A stretch of 19,956 bases of DNA from assembly GCA_049516155.1 (NCBI GenBank), contig JBEKTJ010000120.1:1-19956 (forward strand). Direction: 5' to 3'. This document shows, piece after piece, positions 1 through 6,486 of the stretch. Origin of the DNA: Bog-159 sp049516155. Its GTDB lineage: Bacteria > Acidobacteriota > Terriglobia > Bryobacterales > Bryobacteraceae. Each line of letters opens with the position of its first letter. Positions within the stretch are counted from its first letter, which is position 1. The position numbers and the translations under genes were made by a program. The notes below the pieces were generated by a model. That model was not told the DNA's origin. It saw only the letters and a program-made list of their open reading frames with translations, and ran no database searches.

Positions 1-51
1 CAGCCCAGCGACGAAGACCTGCGGCGCCTTTTCCCGATGCTCGGAAGGTAG
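1..51 (+). CDS. 3' end of an unidentified upstream gene (partial)
   Basis: Frame 1 is open from the window edge to a TAG at 49-51 and reads QPSDEDLRRLFPMLGR. The stop lies 30 bases before the next gene on the same strand. The fragment is too short to assign to a family. It is called coding only because the frame is open, the composition is plausible and it ends just before a new promoter-like TATAAT. Confidence 0.4.
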   Translation, partial: QPSDEDLRRLFPMLGR

Positions 52-67
52 CGCACGCCCTTTACCT

Positions 68-73
68 TATAAT
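68..73 (+). promoter_or_regulatory. -10 hexamer (TATAAT) directly before the flavoprotein gene
   Basis: A perfect TATAAT ends 8 bases before the ATG at 82, so a transcript would start at about 80-82, giving almost no leader. No Shine-Dalgarno sequence is evident between it and the ATG. No convincing -35 box was found at the usual spacing. The same arrangement recurs before 3868 and 15544. Confidence 0.45.
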
Positions 74-81
74 CAAGAGAA

Positions 82-738
82 ATGGAGACATACACACCCA
101 CCGAACGCACCCAAGTGAAGCGCCTGCCGAAGCGCGGCGTCTATGACCACGCGCAAGTCCACGCCATCCTCGATGAAGGTTTTCTCTGCCACGTGGGGTT
201 TGTGGTGGATGGCCAGCCCTACGTAATTCCGACCGGGTATGCACGCTCAGGCGACCAACTCTACATCCACGGCTCCGCCGCCAGCCGTATGTTGCGCGCA
301 CTCGGTCAAGGCGCGCAGCTTTGCGTCACCGTAACACTGGTGGATGGTTTGGTGCTGGCGCGGTCGGCGTTCCATCATTCGATGAACTATCGCTCGGTGG
401 TGGTCCTCGGACAGGCCCGCTTGGTCACCGACCCGGACGAGAAGATGGCGGCGCTCGGCCACTTCACCAATCACATCGTACCGGGCCGCTGGGATGAAGT
501 CCGCCAACCCACCGAGCAGGAAATGAAGAGCACCACGGTGCTGGCGCTGGCACTCGACGAAGTCTCCGCGAAAGTGCGCACCGGTCCGCCCATCGACGAT
601 GAAGAAGATTACGCGCTGCCGGTGTGGGCGGGCGTGGTTCCCCTTCGCATACAGGCCGGCGATCCTGCCCCGGACGCACGCCTGCCTGAAGGCGTTCCAG
701 CCATCGAACGCAGCCGCTTCGCTTCGCGCCATACTTAA
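82..738 (+). CDS. NimA-like pyridoxamine 5'-phosphate oxidase family flavin-binding protein
   Basis: This 218-aa cytoplasmic protein has the pattern of the Pyridox_ox_2/NimA group of split-barrel flavoproteins. A short N-terminal helix (about 22-32) is followed by strands such as FLCHVGFVVDGQPYVIPTGY (34-53), LYIHGSAASRM (60-70) and the family-typical FHHSMNYRSVVVLGQA (97-112). Relatives bind FMN or another flavin or heme cofactor. Some reduce nitroimidazoles, but most have no known substrate, so no specific reaction is claimed. Length is normal for the family. The first ATG is used because the barrel begins soon after it and a TATAAT lies just upstream. The following redoxin gene starts 3 bases after the stop, which suggests one transcript with a redox theme. 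Confidence 0.85.
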   Translation: METYTPTERTQVKRLPKRGVYDHAQVHAILDEGFLCHVGFVVDGQPYVIPTGYARSGDQLYIHGSAASRMLRALGQGAQLCVTVTLVDGLVLARSAFHHSMNYRSVVVLGQARLVTDPDEKMAALGHFTNHIVPGRWDEVRQPTEQEMKSTTVLALALDEVSAKVRTGPPIDDEEDYALPVWAGVVPLRIQAGDPAPDARLPEGVPAIERSRFASRHT

Positions 739-741
739 GGA

Positions 742-1890
742 ATGAGACTCACGATCGCCGCCCTCCTGCTGGTATGTTCCGGCATTGTCCTGGCGGACGA
801 CCATCCACCCACAAATCCACCAACATTGGCGATCGGCGCGGCGGCGCCCGATTTCAGTCTGCCGGCCGTGGATGGCAAGACCTACCGCTTGCAGGATTTT
901 GCGTCGAGCAAGGTGCTGGTGGTGGTCTTCACCTGCGTACACTGCCCCACGGCGCAACTTTACGAAGGCCGCATCAAGAAACTCGCCGACGATTACCGGG
1001 ATCGCAGTGTTGCGTTGGTGGCGATTCAGCCCAACAACCCGAATGCCGTGCGCCTGGATGAACTGGGCTATACGGACCTGGCCGATTCACTCCCGGAGAT
1101 GAAGATCCGCGCCGAATACCGGCGCTTCAACTTTCCGTTCTTGTATGACGGTGAGACGCAATCGGTCGCACGGGCTTATGGCCCGACGGCTACGCCGCAT
1201 GTCTTCGTCTTCGACCAGGAGCGCAAGTTGCGCTATCAGGGCCGCGTGGATTCGAGCCAGCGGGAGGCGCTCGCCAAGCGGCAAGATGCGCGCTTGGCCA
1301 TCGACGCCGTGCTGGCCGGCGAACCCGTAAAGATGGAGAAGACCCCTACCGTAGGCTGCTCCATCAAGTGGGCGTATAAGCAAGCGAGCGGCGAAGAGGA
1401 GATGGCGCGTATCGCCAAGGAGCCCGTGGTGCTCAATCCCGTCGGGTTGGACGAACTGAAAGCGTTGCGCAAGATTTCCACGGGCAAGGTTCTGCTGGTG
1501 GATTTCTGGGCGACCTGGTGCGGCCCGTGCACGGCTGAACTCCCCGAGTTTCAGAAGATGTACCGCATGTATCGCAAGCGGGCATTCGATCTGGTCACGG
1601 TGAGCGTGAATTTCCCGGACGAGCGCAAGGGCGTTCTGCGATTCCTCAACGAACAGCATGCTTCCAGCCGGAACCTGATCTTCGCCACGGACGAAACTTA
1701 CGACCAGATGGCGGCTTTCGATCCCACATGGAATGCCGGGGTGCCGTACACGGTTCTGCTCGGGATCGACGGCCAGGTCATTTACCGGCAGCAGGGCGAG
1801 ATCGACCCGCTGGAGGTCCGCCGCCTGATCCTGGCGAACCTGCCGGACGACGATTACATCGGCCAGGAGGCCTATTGGAATTCGAAGTAA
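742..1890 (+). CDS. Secreted two-domain redoxin (peroxiredoxin-like + TlpA-like thioredoxin)
   Basis: This 382-aa protein starts with a signal peptide (residues 1-18, ending near VLA). The first domain (about 28-195) is AhpC/TSA-redoxin-like, with APDFSLPAVDGK (35-46) and a C65-V-H-C68-P redox site, and ends in a thioredoxin cis-proline-like TPHVFVF (151-157). The second domain (about 235-370) is TlpA/ResA-like, with FWATWCGPC (Cys260, Cys263) and cis-proline GVPYTVLLG (333-341). Both domains keep a CxxC, so it may act as a periplasmic disulfide reductase or relay. Substrates are unknown. It follows the flavoprotein gene by 3 bases, and an AAGGA overlapping that gene's stop serves as the ribosome site. 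The fusion of two thioredoxin-fold units is seen directly; the relay idea is inference. Confidence 0.85.
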   Translation: MRLTIAALLLVCSGIVLADDHPPTNPPTLAIGAAAPDFSLPAVDGKTYRLQDFASSKVLVVVFTCVHCPTAQLYEGRIKKLADDYRDRSVALVAIQPNNPNAVRLDELGYTDLADSLPEMKIRAEYRRFNFPFLYDGETQSVARAYGPTATPHVFVFDQERKLRYQGRVDSSQREALAKRQDARLAIDAVLAGEPVKMEKTPTVGCSIKWAYKQASGEEEMARIAKEPVVLNPVGLDELKALRKISTGKVLLVDFWATWCGPCTAELPEFQKMYRMYRKRAFDLVTVSVNFPDERKGVLRFLNEQHASSRNLIFATDETYDQMAAFDPTWNAGVPYTVLLGIDGQVIYRQQGEIDPLEVRRLILANLPDDDYIGQEAYWNSK

Positions 1891-1901
1891 AACGGGTAAC
1901 G

Positions 1902-3056
1902 ATGAATCATTCTTCGGCACGTTTTGGCCAACTCTCAATTGAAGGCTTTCGGCGCTTGCGCGACCTGCGCCTTTCTTTGCGCCCGTTGTCGGTGATGATT
2001 GGCGCGAATGGAACAGGGAAAACTTCCGTGCTCGATGTCCTGTCGCTGCTCGCCTCTTCGGCGCAGGGGAGGCTAAGCCAGTCACTCTCGGAACTGGGCG
2101 GTCTGGCAAATGTTCTTACCTACGACAAGGCTGAGGAACTCGGACTTGGAATCACGATGGAAGTTCCGGGATACGAGCCGCTCGAATACTCGCTACGGCT
2201 CCGCGCGCAGGGGGTCGGCTACGCGATCCGCTCAGAGATGCTCAGCCGGGAGGGAGATTCCCACGTGGCGCCGTTGATTCATCTCGTCTCGGACATGAAC
2301 TACTACTATGATCCGGAAAGGAACACGCGCTTGCCAGCGACATGGGAGCACGATCCTCTGGAGACCGCTTTGACGCAAGTTCCGAAGATGTTCCGGGAGC
2401 CGGAGGACTTTCGGCGACGCCTGGCTTCTTCAACTTTTTACCACGTCTTGAATGTCGATCCCCGATCCCCTGTCCGGTTGCCCCAGGCGATGGCGCCCGC
2501 GGAACTCCCGGGAAGAAACGGTGAAGACCTGGTTTCGTGTCTTTTCTATCTTCGAGAGACCGATCGAAGCAGATTCGAAGCAATTGAAGACTCCCTCCGC
2601 GCGGCGTTTCCACGATTCGAGCGGCTGGATTTTCCCCCAGTAGCGGCAGGTACGTTGGGCCTGGCTTGGCGTGAGCGCGGTTTTTCCAAGCCTCTCTACA
2701 CGCACCAATTGTCGGAGGGCACTCTGCGGTTCCTGTGGCTGACTACGTTACTGCAGAGCCCGGGACTGACGGCCCTGACACTCCTGGACGAACCGGAAGT
2801 GAGCCTGCATCCGGAGTTGCTGAGTCTGTTGGCCGACCAGTTGCGAGAGGCCTCGCAGCGTACCCAACTCATTGTCGCGACCCACTCGGATACCCTAATC
2901 CGGTTCTTGGAGCCTGCGGAAGTGGTGCTCCTGGACGCGACTGAGGACGGCATGACGAGTCTGACGAGAGCGGACGAGCTGGATCTGGGCGAATGGCTGA
3001 AGGAGTATTCCTTGGATGAGCTTTGGCGTAACGGGCGCATCGGGGCGAGGGCGTGA
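1902..3056 (+). CDS. AAA/ABC-type ATPase (AAA_21, RecF/OLD-like), candidate defence sensor
   Basis: This 384-aa protein opens with FGQLSIEGFRRLRDLRLSL, typical of RecF/OLD-type ATPases. Visible motifs are Walker A GANGTGKT (34-41), a signature-like QLSEGT (269-274), Walker B LTLLDEPEVSLHP (292-304, Asp296-Glu297) and a switch histidine in ATHSD (326-330). The fold should bind and hydrolyse ATP as a dimer. The open frame extends upstream to 1728, but that part overlaps the redoxin gene in another frame, so the ATG at 1902 is preferred. It overlaps the following DUF4276 gene by 4 bases (GTGA), implying coupled translation. ATPase plus TOPRIM-like partner is the architecture of OLD, PARIS and related anti-phage systems. 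A DNA repair or housekeeping role cannot be excluded. Confidence 0.85.
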   Translation: MNHSSARFGQLSIEGFRRLRDLRLSLRPLSVMIGANGTGKTSVLDVLSLLASSAQGRLSQSLSELGGLANVLTYDKAEELGLGITMEVPGYEPLEYSLRLRAQGVGYAIRSEMLSREGDSHVAPLIHLVSDMNYYYDPERNTRLPATWEHDPLETALTQVPKMFREPEDFRRRLASSTFYHVLNVDPRSPVRLPQAMAPAELPGRNGEDLVSCLFYLRETDRSRFEAIEDSLRAAFPRFERLDFPPVAAGTLGLAWRERGFSKPLYTHQLSEGTLRFLWLTTLLQSPGLTALTLLDEPEVSLHPELLSLLADQLREASQRTQLIVATHSDTLIRFLEPAEVVLLDATEDGMTSLTRADELDLGEWLKEYSLDELWRNGRIGARA

Positions 3057-3661
3057 AAATCACGGTGCTAATCGAAGGAAGGACGGAGCAAGCATTCAAG
3101 CCCCATTTATTGGAGTTCCTGAGACGCAAGCTCGACCGCCGAATGCCCAACATCGATTTCTTCCCTTGCCAGGGAAGAATCTATAAAGGAGAAAAGCTTC
3201 GACGGGTGGTCGAAGGCCTTCTGCGAAATGGGAAGGCTCCATCGGACGCCGTGATTGCGCTGACCGATGTTTACACCGGAACGGACGATTTCGCCGACGC
3301 CGCCGATGCAAAACGGAAGATGCAAACATGGGTTGGGAATAACGGCAAGTTCCACCCCCACGCCGCGCAGCACGATTTCGAAGCGTGGTTGCTTCCATTT
3401 TGGAGCGACATTCAGGCCCTCGCCGGGCACAACCGGAGCGCACCGTCCGGTCCGCCGGAGGGCGTAAACCACAACCGCCCGCCGTCATTCCACATCCGCG
3501 AAATCTTCAGAGCTGGAACCTGCCGGGACGACTACTCCAAGCCACGCGATGCCAGTCGAATCCTGCGCGGCAAAGACCTTGCCGAATCGGCGAAAAAATG
3601 TCCGGAGTTGAAGGCATTCCTGAACACCATCCTGACGTTGAGTGGCGCGGTGCCGCTGTGA
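3053..3661 (+). CDS. DUF4276 family protein (TOPRIM-like), probable effector partner of the ATPase
   Basis: This 202-aa protein begins ITVLIEGRTEQAF (3-15) and carries TDVYTGTDDF (71-80) and HDFEAWLLPF (107-116). This succession is characteristic of DUF4276. The acidic residues Glu8, Glu12 and Asp72 are placed like the Glu and DxD metal-binding residues of TOPRIM nucleases, although the second acidic motif is DVYTGTDD rather than a plain DxD. A GTG at 3053 shares four bases with the ATPase stop, and no other start fits. The tight linkage suggests that the two proteins form one complex, with the ATPase as sensor and this protein as nuclease-type effector. That division of labour is known for OLD-like and PARIS systems and is inferred here. 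Confidence 0.8.
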   Translation: MKITVLIEGRTEQAFKPHLLEFLRRKLDRRMPNIDFFPCQGRIYKGEKLRRVVEGLLRNGKAPSDAVIALTDVYTGTDDFADAADAKRKMQTWVGNNGKFHPHAAQHDFEAWLLPFWSDIQALAGHNRSAPSGPPEGVNHNRPPSFHIREIFRAGTCRDDYSKPRDASRILRGKDLAESAKKCPELKAFLNTILTLSGAVPL

Positions 3662-3688
3662 TTTTCCGCCGCCCCGCCCCACAAGTCC

Positions 3689-3841
3689 CTATTCCTCCAC
3701 GCGCGTGAAGTTCGCCAGCTCGGCCGAGCGCACGCCGTAAACCTTCATCAATTGCCGGCAGATCTCGCGGCCCAACCGCTCCGGCTGGTCCTCGTCGTCG
3801 TGCTCGATTACCACTTTGAAAAATAGATTCGTTCGATGCAT
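3689..3841 (-). CDS. Small acidic conserved-type hypothetical protein (50 aa)
   Basis: The minus strand encodes a 50-aa protein starting MHRTNLFFKVVIEHDDEDQP and ending RVEE before a TAG. The start is preceded by GGGAGA at 6-nt spacing, a good Shine-Dalgarno sequence. Composition is that of a folded cytoplasmic protein: a beta-like stretch NLFFKVVIEH (5-14), an acidic turn DDEDQ (15-19), then an amphipathic helix RLGREICRQLMKVYGV (22-37). I do not recognise a named domain. It is divergent from the Cys-cluster gene at 3868, with only 26 bases between the starts, so the two probably share a control region. It also lies tail to tail with the DUF4276 gene. Its small size makes it easy for automatic callers to miss. 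Confidence 0.7.
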   Translation of the reverse strand: MHRTNLFFKVVIEHDDEDQPERLGREICRQLMKVYGVRSAELANFTRVEE

Positions 3842-3855
3842 AAGGTGTCTCCCTT

Positions 3856-3861
3856 TATACT
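3856..3861 (+). promoter_or_regulatory. -10 hexamer (TATACT) directly before the Cys-cluster gene
   Basis: TATACT lies 6 bases before the ATG at 3868, so transcription would begin at or next to the start codon and give a leaderless message. An AAGGG lies between them but only 1 base from the ATG, too close for normal Shine-Dalgarno use. This supports the leaderless reading. No clear -35 is visible. Confidence 0.4.
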
Positions 3862-3867
3862 AAGGGA

Positions 3868-4509
3868 ATGGCTTGCGCAATATGCGGTATCCGGAAACCT
3901 CGCCGCTTCTGCCCCGGCGTCCGCGGCGACATCTGCACGCTCTGCTGCGGCAATGAGCGCGAGGTCACGGTAGATTGCCCGCTGGATTGTCCGTTTCTGC
4001 AGGAGGCGCGCAAGCATGAACGTGCCGAACCGCTAAATCCGAACGAGTTTCCCAACCAGGATATCCGCGTTACCGAAGAGTTCCTGGAGGAGCACGAGCC
4101 CTTGCTGGTGGGGGCCATGCGCAGCCTGACGCACGCGGCGTTCGACACTCCCGGCGCCGTGGATCGCGATGTGCGCGACGCGCTCGACGCGCTCATTCGC
4201 ACGCAGCGCACCTTGCAAAGCGGCGTGTATTACGAAACGCGGCCGGTGAACGCGCTGGCGAACCGGATATTTGGCGCCACGCAAACCGGACTGGAGGAGT
4301 TTCGCAAGAGCGAACGTGAGGATCTGGGCATGTCACGAACCCGCGACGCGGATATCCTGGTGATACTTGTCTTTTTGCAACGGCTGGAACTGGATCGTAA
4401 CAACGGGCGTCCGCGCGGCCGTGCCTTTCTCGATTCTCTGCGTGGCTTCCTGGGCGCAGAGGATCTCGTTCCACAAAGCCCGCTCGCTTCTTCGCTGATC
4501 GTGCCATGA
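3868..4509 (+). CDS. Cys-cluster (putative zinc-binding) hypothetical protein
   Basis: This 213-aa protein has eight cysteines in its first 41 residues (3, 6, 15, 23, 26, 27, 37, 41), arranged as CAIC, FCPG, CTLCC and CPLDC. This suggests one or two zinc sites, or less likely an Fe-S centre. The rest is acidic and mostly helical, with no signal peptide or membrane segment, and is a probable regulatory or scaffold region. I recognise no named family and propose no function. The start at 3868 is fixed by the first Cys pair at residues 3 and 6. It is divergent from the 50-aa gene and followed 40 bases later by the PHO-box-like array of the porin gene, but it sits upstream of that array and so is not obviously under its control. 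Confidence 0.75.
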   Translation: MACAICGIRKPRRFCPGVRGDICTLCCGNEREVTVDCPLDCPFLQEARKHERAEPLNPNEFPNQDIRVTEEFLEEHEPLLVGAMRSLTHAAFDTPGAVDRDVRDALDALIRTQRTLQSGVYYETRPVNALANRIFGATQTGLEEFRKSEREDLGMSRTRDADILVILVFLQRLELDRNNGRPRGRAFLDSLRGFLGAEDLVPQSPLASSLIVP

Positions 4510-4548
4510 AGCTGGGATTGGCATCCGGGCCTGTCCTACCCTTTTTTC

Positions 4549-4587
4549 GTAACCGGAACTTAACAATTCCGTAATCAACCCCTAATC
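4549..4587 (+). promoter_or_regulatory. PHO-box-like array: four hexamers at 11-bp period
   Basis: Hexamers GTAACC (4549), TTAACA (4560), GTAATC (4571) and CTAATC (4582) begin exactly 11 bases apart, with core TAA(C/T). Direct repeats with one-helical-turn spacing are how PhoB/PhoP-family response regulators bind; the TTAACA unit matches the Bacillus PhoP half-site. The array lies 114 bases before the porin ATG and heads a block with pstSCAB-phoU, which supports a phosphate-response role. A TACTCT at 4597-4602 could be the -10. Confidence 0.6.
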
Positions 4588-4596
4588 GCGTGCCGG

Positions 4597-4602
4597 TACT
4601 CT
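4597..4602 (+). promoter_or_regulatory. Candidate -10 hexamer of the porin/pst promoter
   Basis: TACTCT lies 9 bases after the last PHO-box-like hexamer, the geometry expected when an activator array replaces the -35 element. Transcription would start near 4609, leaving a leader of about 90 bases before the porin ATG at 4701. The match to TATAAT is moderate. Confidence 0.35.
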
Positions 4603-4700
4603 GAGTGAAGCCGAAGTGCGCAGGGCATTTGCTTGCCTGCAAGACTGCCCCCCTCGACGGGGGACATTCGGCCGAAACTTCCAAATCTCAAGGAGCTTCA

Positions 4701-6347
4701 ATGAAGAGAAGAGTACTTGTGACGGTTGGCGGAGTCCTGCTTCTTTTAGGCGCCCTCGGGGCGCCTGCGCGCGCCCAGGAATCCACTGCCACGAACCTTG
4801 AAATCGAGCGTTTGAAAGCGCAACTGGCCGCTCAGCAGGAGCAAATCGATCAGCTTCGCCGTGTGCTGGAGGACGAGAAGAAAGTATTAGATCAGGCTAG
4901 CCAGCCTAAGCCGCCCAGCTTGGGCCAAGTGGCCAGTACCACGCCGATCGTCCCGGCGGGTGACGCGGAACCCGTATTGCATCCGGGCATGGCGGCGGCG
5001 TTAGCCCCCCCGCAGTTGGACACGGATCCCGCATCGCCCCTGCAAATACACATCGGAACGGCCACCATTACGCCGTTGGGCTTTATGGATTTCACGACCG
5101 TTTTCCGTTCGGCCGACGAGGGCAGCGGCATTGGCAGCAGCTTCGGCAGTACCCCCTACAACAATGTCTCGACGGGATTGGGGAAGTTGAGCGAATTTCG
5201 CTTCAGCGCGCAGAACTCGCGGATCGGCGCGCGCATCGACGCGATGGTTCACGGAACGAAAGTGCTGGGCTATTGGGAGTCTGACTTCTTGGGCACCCAG
5301 TCCACTAATGCGGGTGTGACCTCCAACAGCAACAGCTTTCGCATGCGCCTGTATTTCGTGGATTTAAAGAAAGGGCAATGGGAGATACTGGGCGGGCAAT
5401 CCTGGAGCATGATGACGCCGGGCCGGGTAGGTATTTCTCCGTTGCCCGGCGACATTTTCTACAGCCAGAACATGGACACGAATTACCAAGTGGGTATTCC
5501 TTGGACCCGTGCTCCCCAATTCCGCCTTGTCTATCACCCCAGCGACATCGTTAGCATTGGATTCGCCCTGGAGACGGCTGAACAATACGGCGGCGGTTCG
5601 TCCGGCGGCGGGTCGATCGTCATACCCAGCGCGTTTTCCACTCCTTTCACCAACACCCAGGTTGACATGGGTGCGGCCACCTTTACGCCGCCAAACCTTA
5701 CCCCGGATTTCCAGGCCAAGATTGCGTTCGATCCAAGGGTGAACGGCAACCTGTTCCACATCGAGTTCGGCGGGGTCCTCAGCTCGTTCAAAACTTACAA
5801 TCCCACGACGAGCACAAGCTACACCAAAGAGGGTGGCGGCGGAGAAGCCAACTTCAACCTGGAGTTGGTGAAGAATTTCCACTTGATCGTCAATACATTC
5901 CTGAGCGATGGGGCCGGCCGGTATCTCTTCGGCCAGGCGCCGGATCTAGTCATCCTGGCAAATGGCGCGCCTTCACCCTTGCACTCCCAGTCGACGACGG
6001 ACGGTTTCGAATATACCATTCACAATACCCTGCTCTTCGCATACTACGGCGGCGATTACATCGGTAAGGACACAGTTATCGATACCACCAACAAAGACGC
6101 GCTGGTCGGCTACGGCTATTCGAAATCGGCCAACAGCCAGAACCGGACCATCCAGGAAGGCACGTTTGGTTTCAACCAGACGTTCTGGAAGAACCCGAAT
6201 TACGGCGCGTTGAGCTTCATTTTCCAGTACTCCTACCTCTTCCGCAATCCGTGGTATGTGGCTGCGGGAGCGCCGCGGGATGCCCACAACAGCCTGCTTT
6301 TCCTGGACTTGAGGTATACGCTGCCGGGACAGGCGCCCCACTATTAA
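4701..6347 (+). CDS. Outer-membrane porin with N-terminal coiled coil (DcaP/OprP-like), probable phosphate-starvation porin
   Basis: The 548-aa product has a signal peptide (1-25, cleavage after ARA), then a coiled coil (about 33-70, EIERLKAQLAAQQEQIDQLR) of the trimerising kind found before DcaP- and OprP-type barrels. A proline/alanine-rich linker follows, and from about 113 a long stretch of alternating beta strands such as RMRLYFVDLKKGQWEILGGQ, consistent with a 16- to 18-strand barrel. It lacks the usual terminal Phe and ends LPGQAPHY. The ATG at 4701 is chosen because it follows AAGGAG and begins the signal peptide; the open frame reaches upstream to 4605. A PHO-box-like array upstream and pstS downstream suggest passage of phosphate or another anion across the outer membrane. 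Substrate specificity is inferred from context only. Confidence 0.8.
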   Translation: MKRRVLVTVGGVLLLLGALGAPARAQESTATNLEIERLKAQLAAQQEQIDQLRRVLEDEKKVLDQASQPKPPSLGQVASTTPIVPAGDAEPVLHPGMAAALAPPQLDTDPASPLQIHIGTATITPLGFMDFTTVFRSADEGSGIGSSFGSTPYNNVSTGLGKLSEFRFSAQNSRIGARIDAMVHGTKVLGYWESDFLGTQSTNAGVTSNSNSFRMRLYFVDLKKGQWEILGGQSWSMMTPGRVGISPLPGDIFYSQNMDTNYQVGIPWTRAPQFRLVYHPSDIVSIGFALETAEQYGGGSSGGGSIVIPSAFSTPFTNTQVDMGAATFTPPNLTPDFQAKIAFDPRVNGNLFHIEFGGVLSSFKTYNPTTSTSYTKEGGGGEANFNLELVKNFHLIVNTFLSDGAGRYLFGQAPDLVILANGAPSPLHSQSTTDGFEYTIHNTLLFAYYGGDYIGKDTVIDTTNKDALVGYGYSKSANSQNRTIQEGTFGFNQTFWKNPNYGALSFIFQYSYLFRNPWYVAAGAPRDAHNSLLFLDLRYTLPGQAPHY

Positions 6348-6356
6348 GATACGTGG

Positions 6357-6441
6357 GGAGGGCGGCCAATCTTGGCCGCAGCCGGCTTTTAGCCGGCCCA
6401 GCCGCCTGAAAGGCGGCTGCGGGCAGGATTGCCCGCCCTCC
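6357..6441. repeat. Multi-hairpin intergenic repeat, complete copy
   Basis: This 85-bp element is bounded by the inverted ends GGAGGGCGG and CCGCCCTCC. Between them are four hairpins: GGCC-AATCTT-GGCC, GCCGGC-TTTTA-GCCGGC, GCCGCC-TGAAA-GGCGGC and GGGC-AGGATT-GCCC. The whole can fold as a cruciform with four arms. A shorter relative lies at 18732-18776. Position between the porin and pstS suggests it could pause or protect the transcript. It lacks a T-tract, so it is not a standard terminator. Confidence 0.8.
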
Positions 6442-6486
6442 GTAGCCAGAACACTTTACGTGCGAACCTGAATAAAGGAGTCATCC

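Noticed and set aside
247..957. Long minus-strand open frame (236 aa) opposite the flavoprotein gene
   Set aside because: It is antisense to two well-supported plus-strand genes, is rich in Arg/His/Gln as expected of a shadow frame, and shows no family motifs.
1087..2109. Minus-strand 340-aa open frame across the redoxin gene and ATPase start
   Set aside because: It is a shadow of two recognised genes; its composition is arginine-rich without domain motifs.
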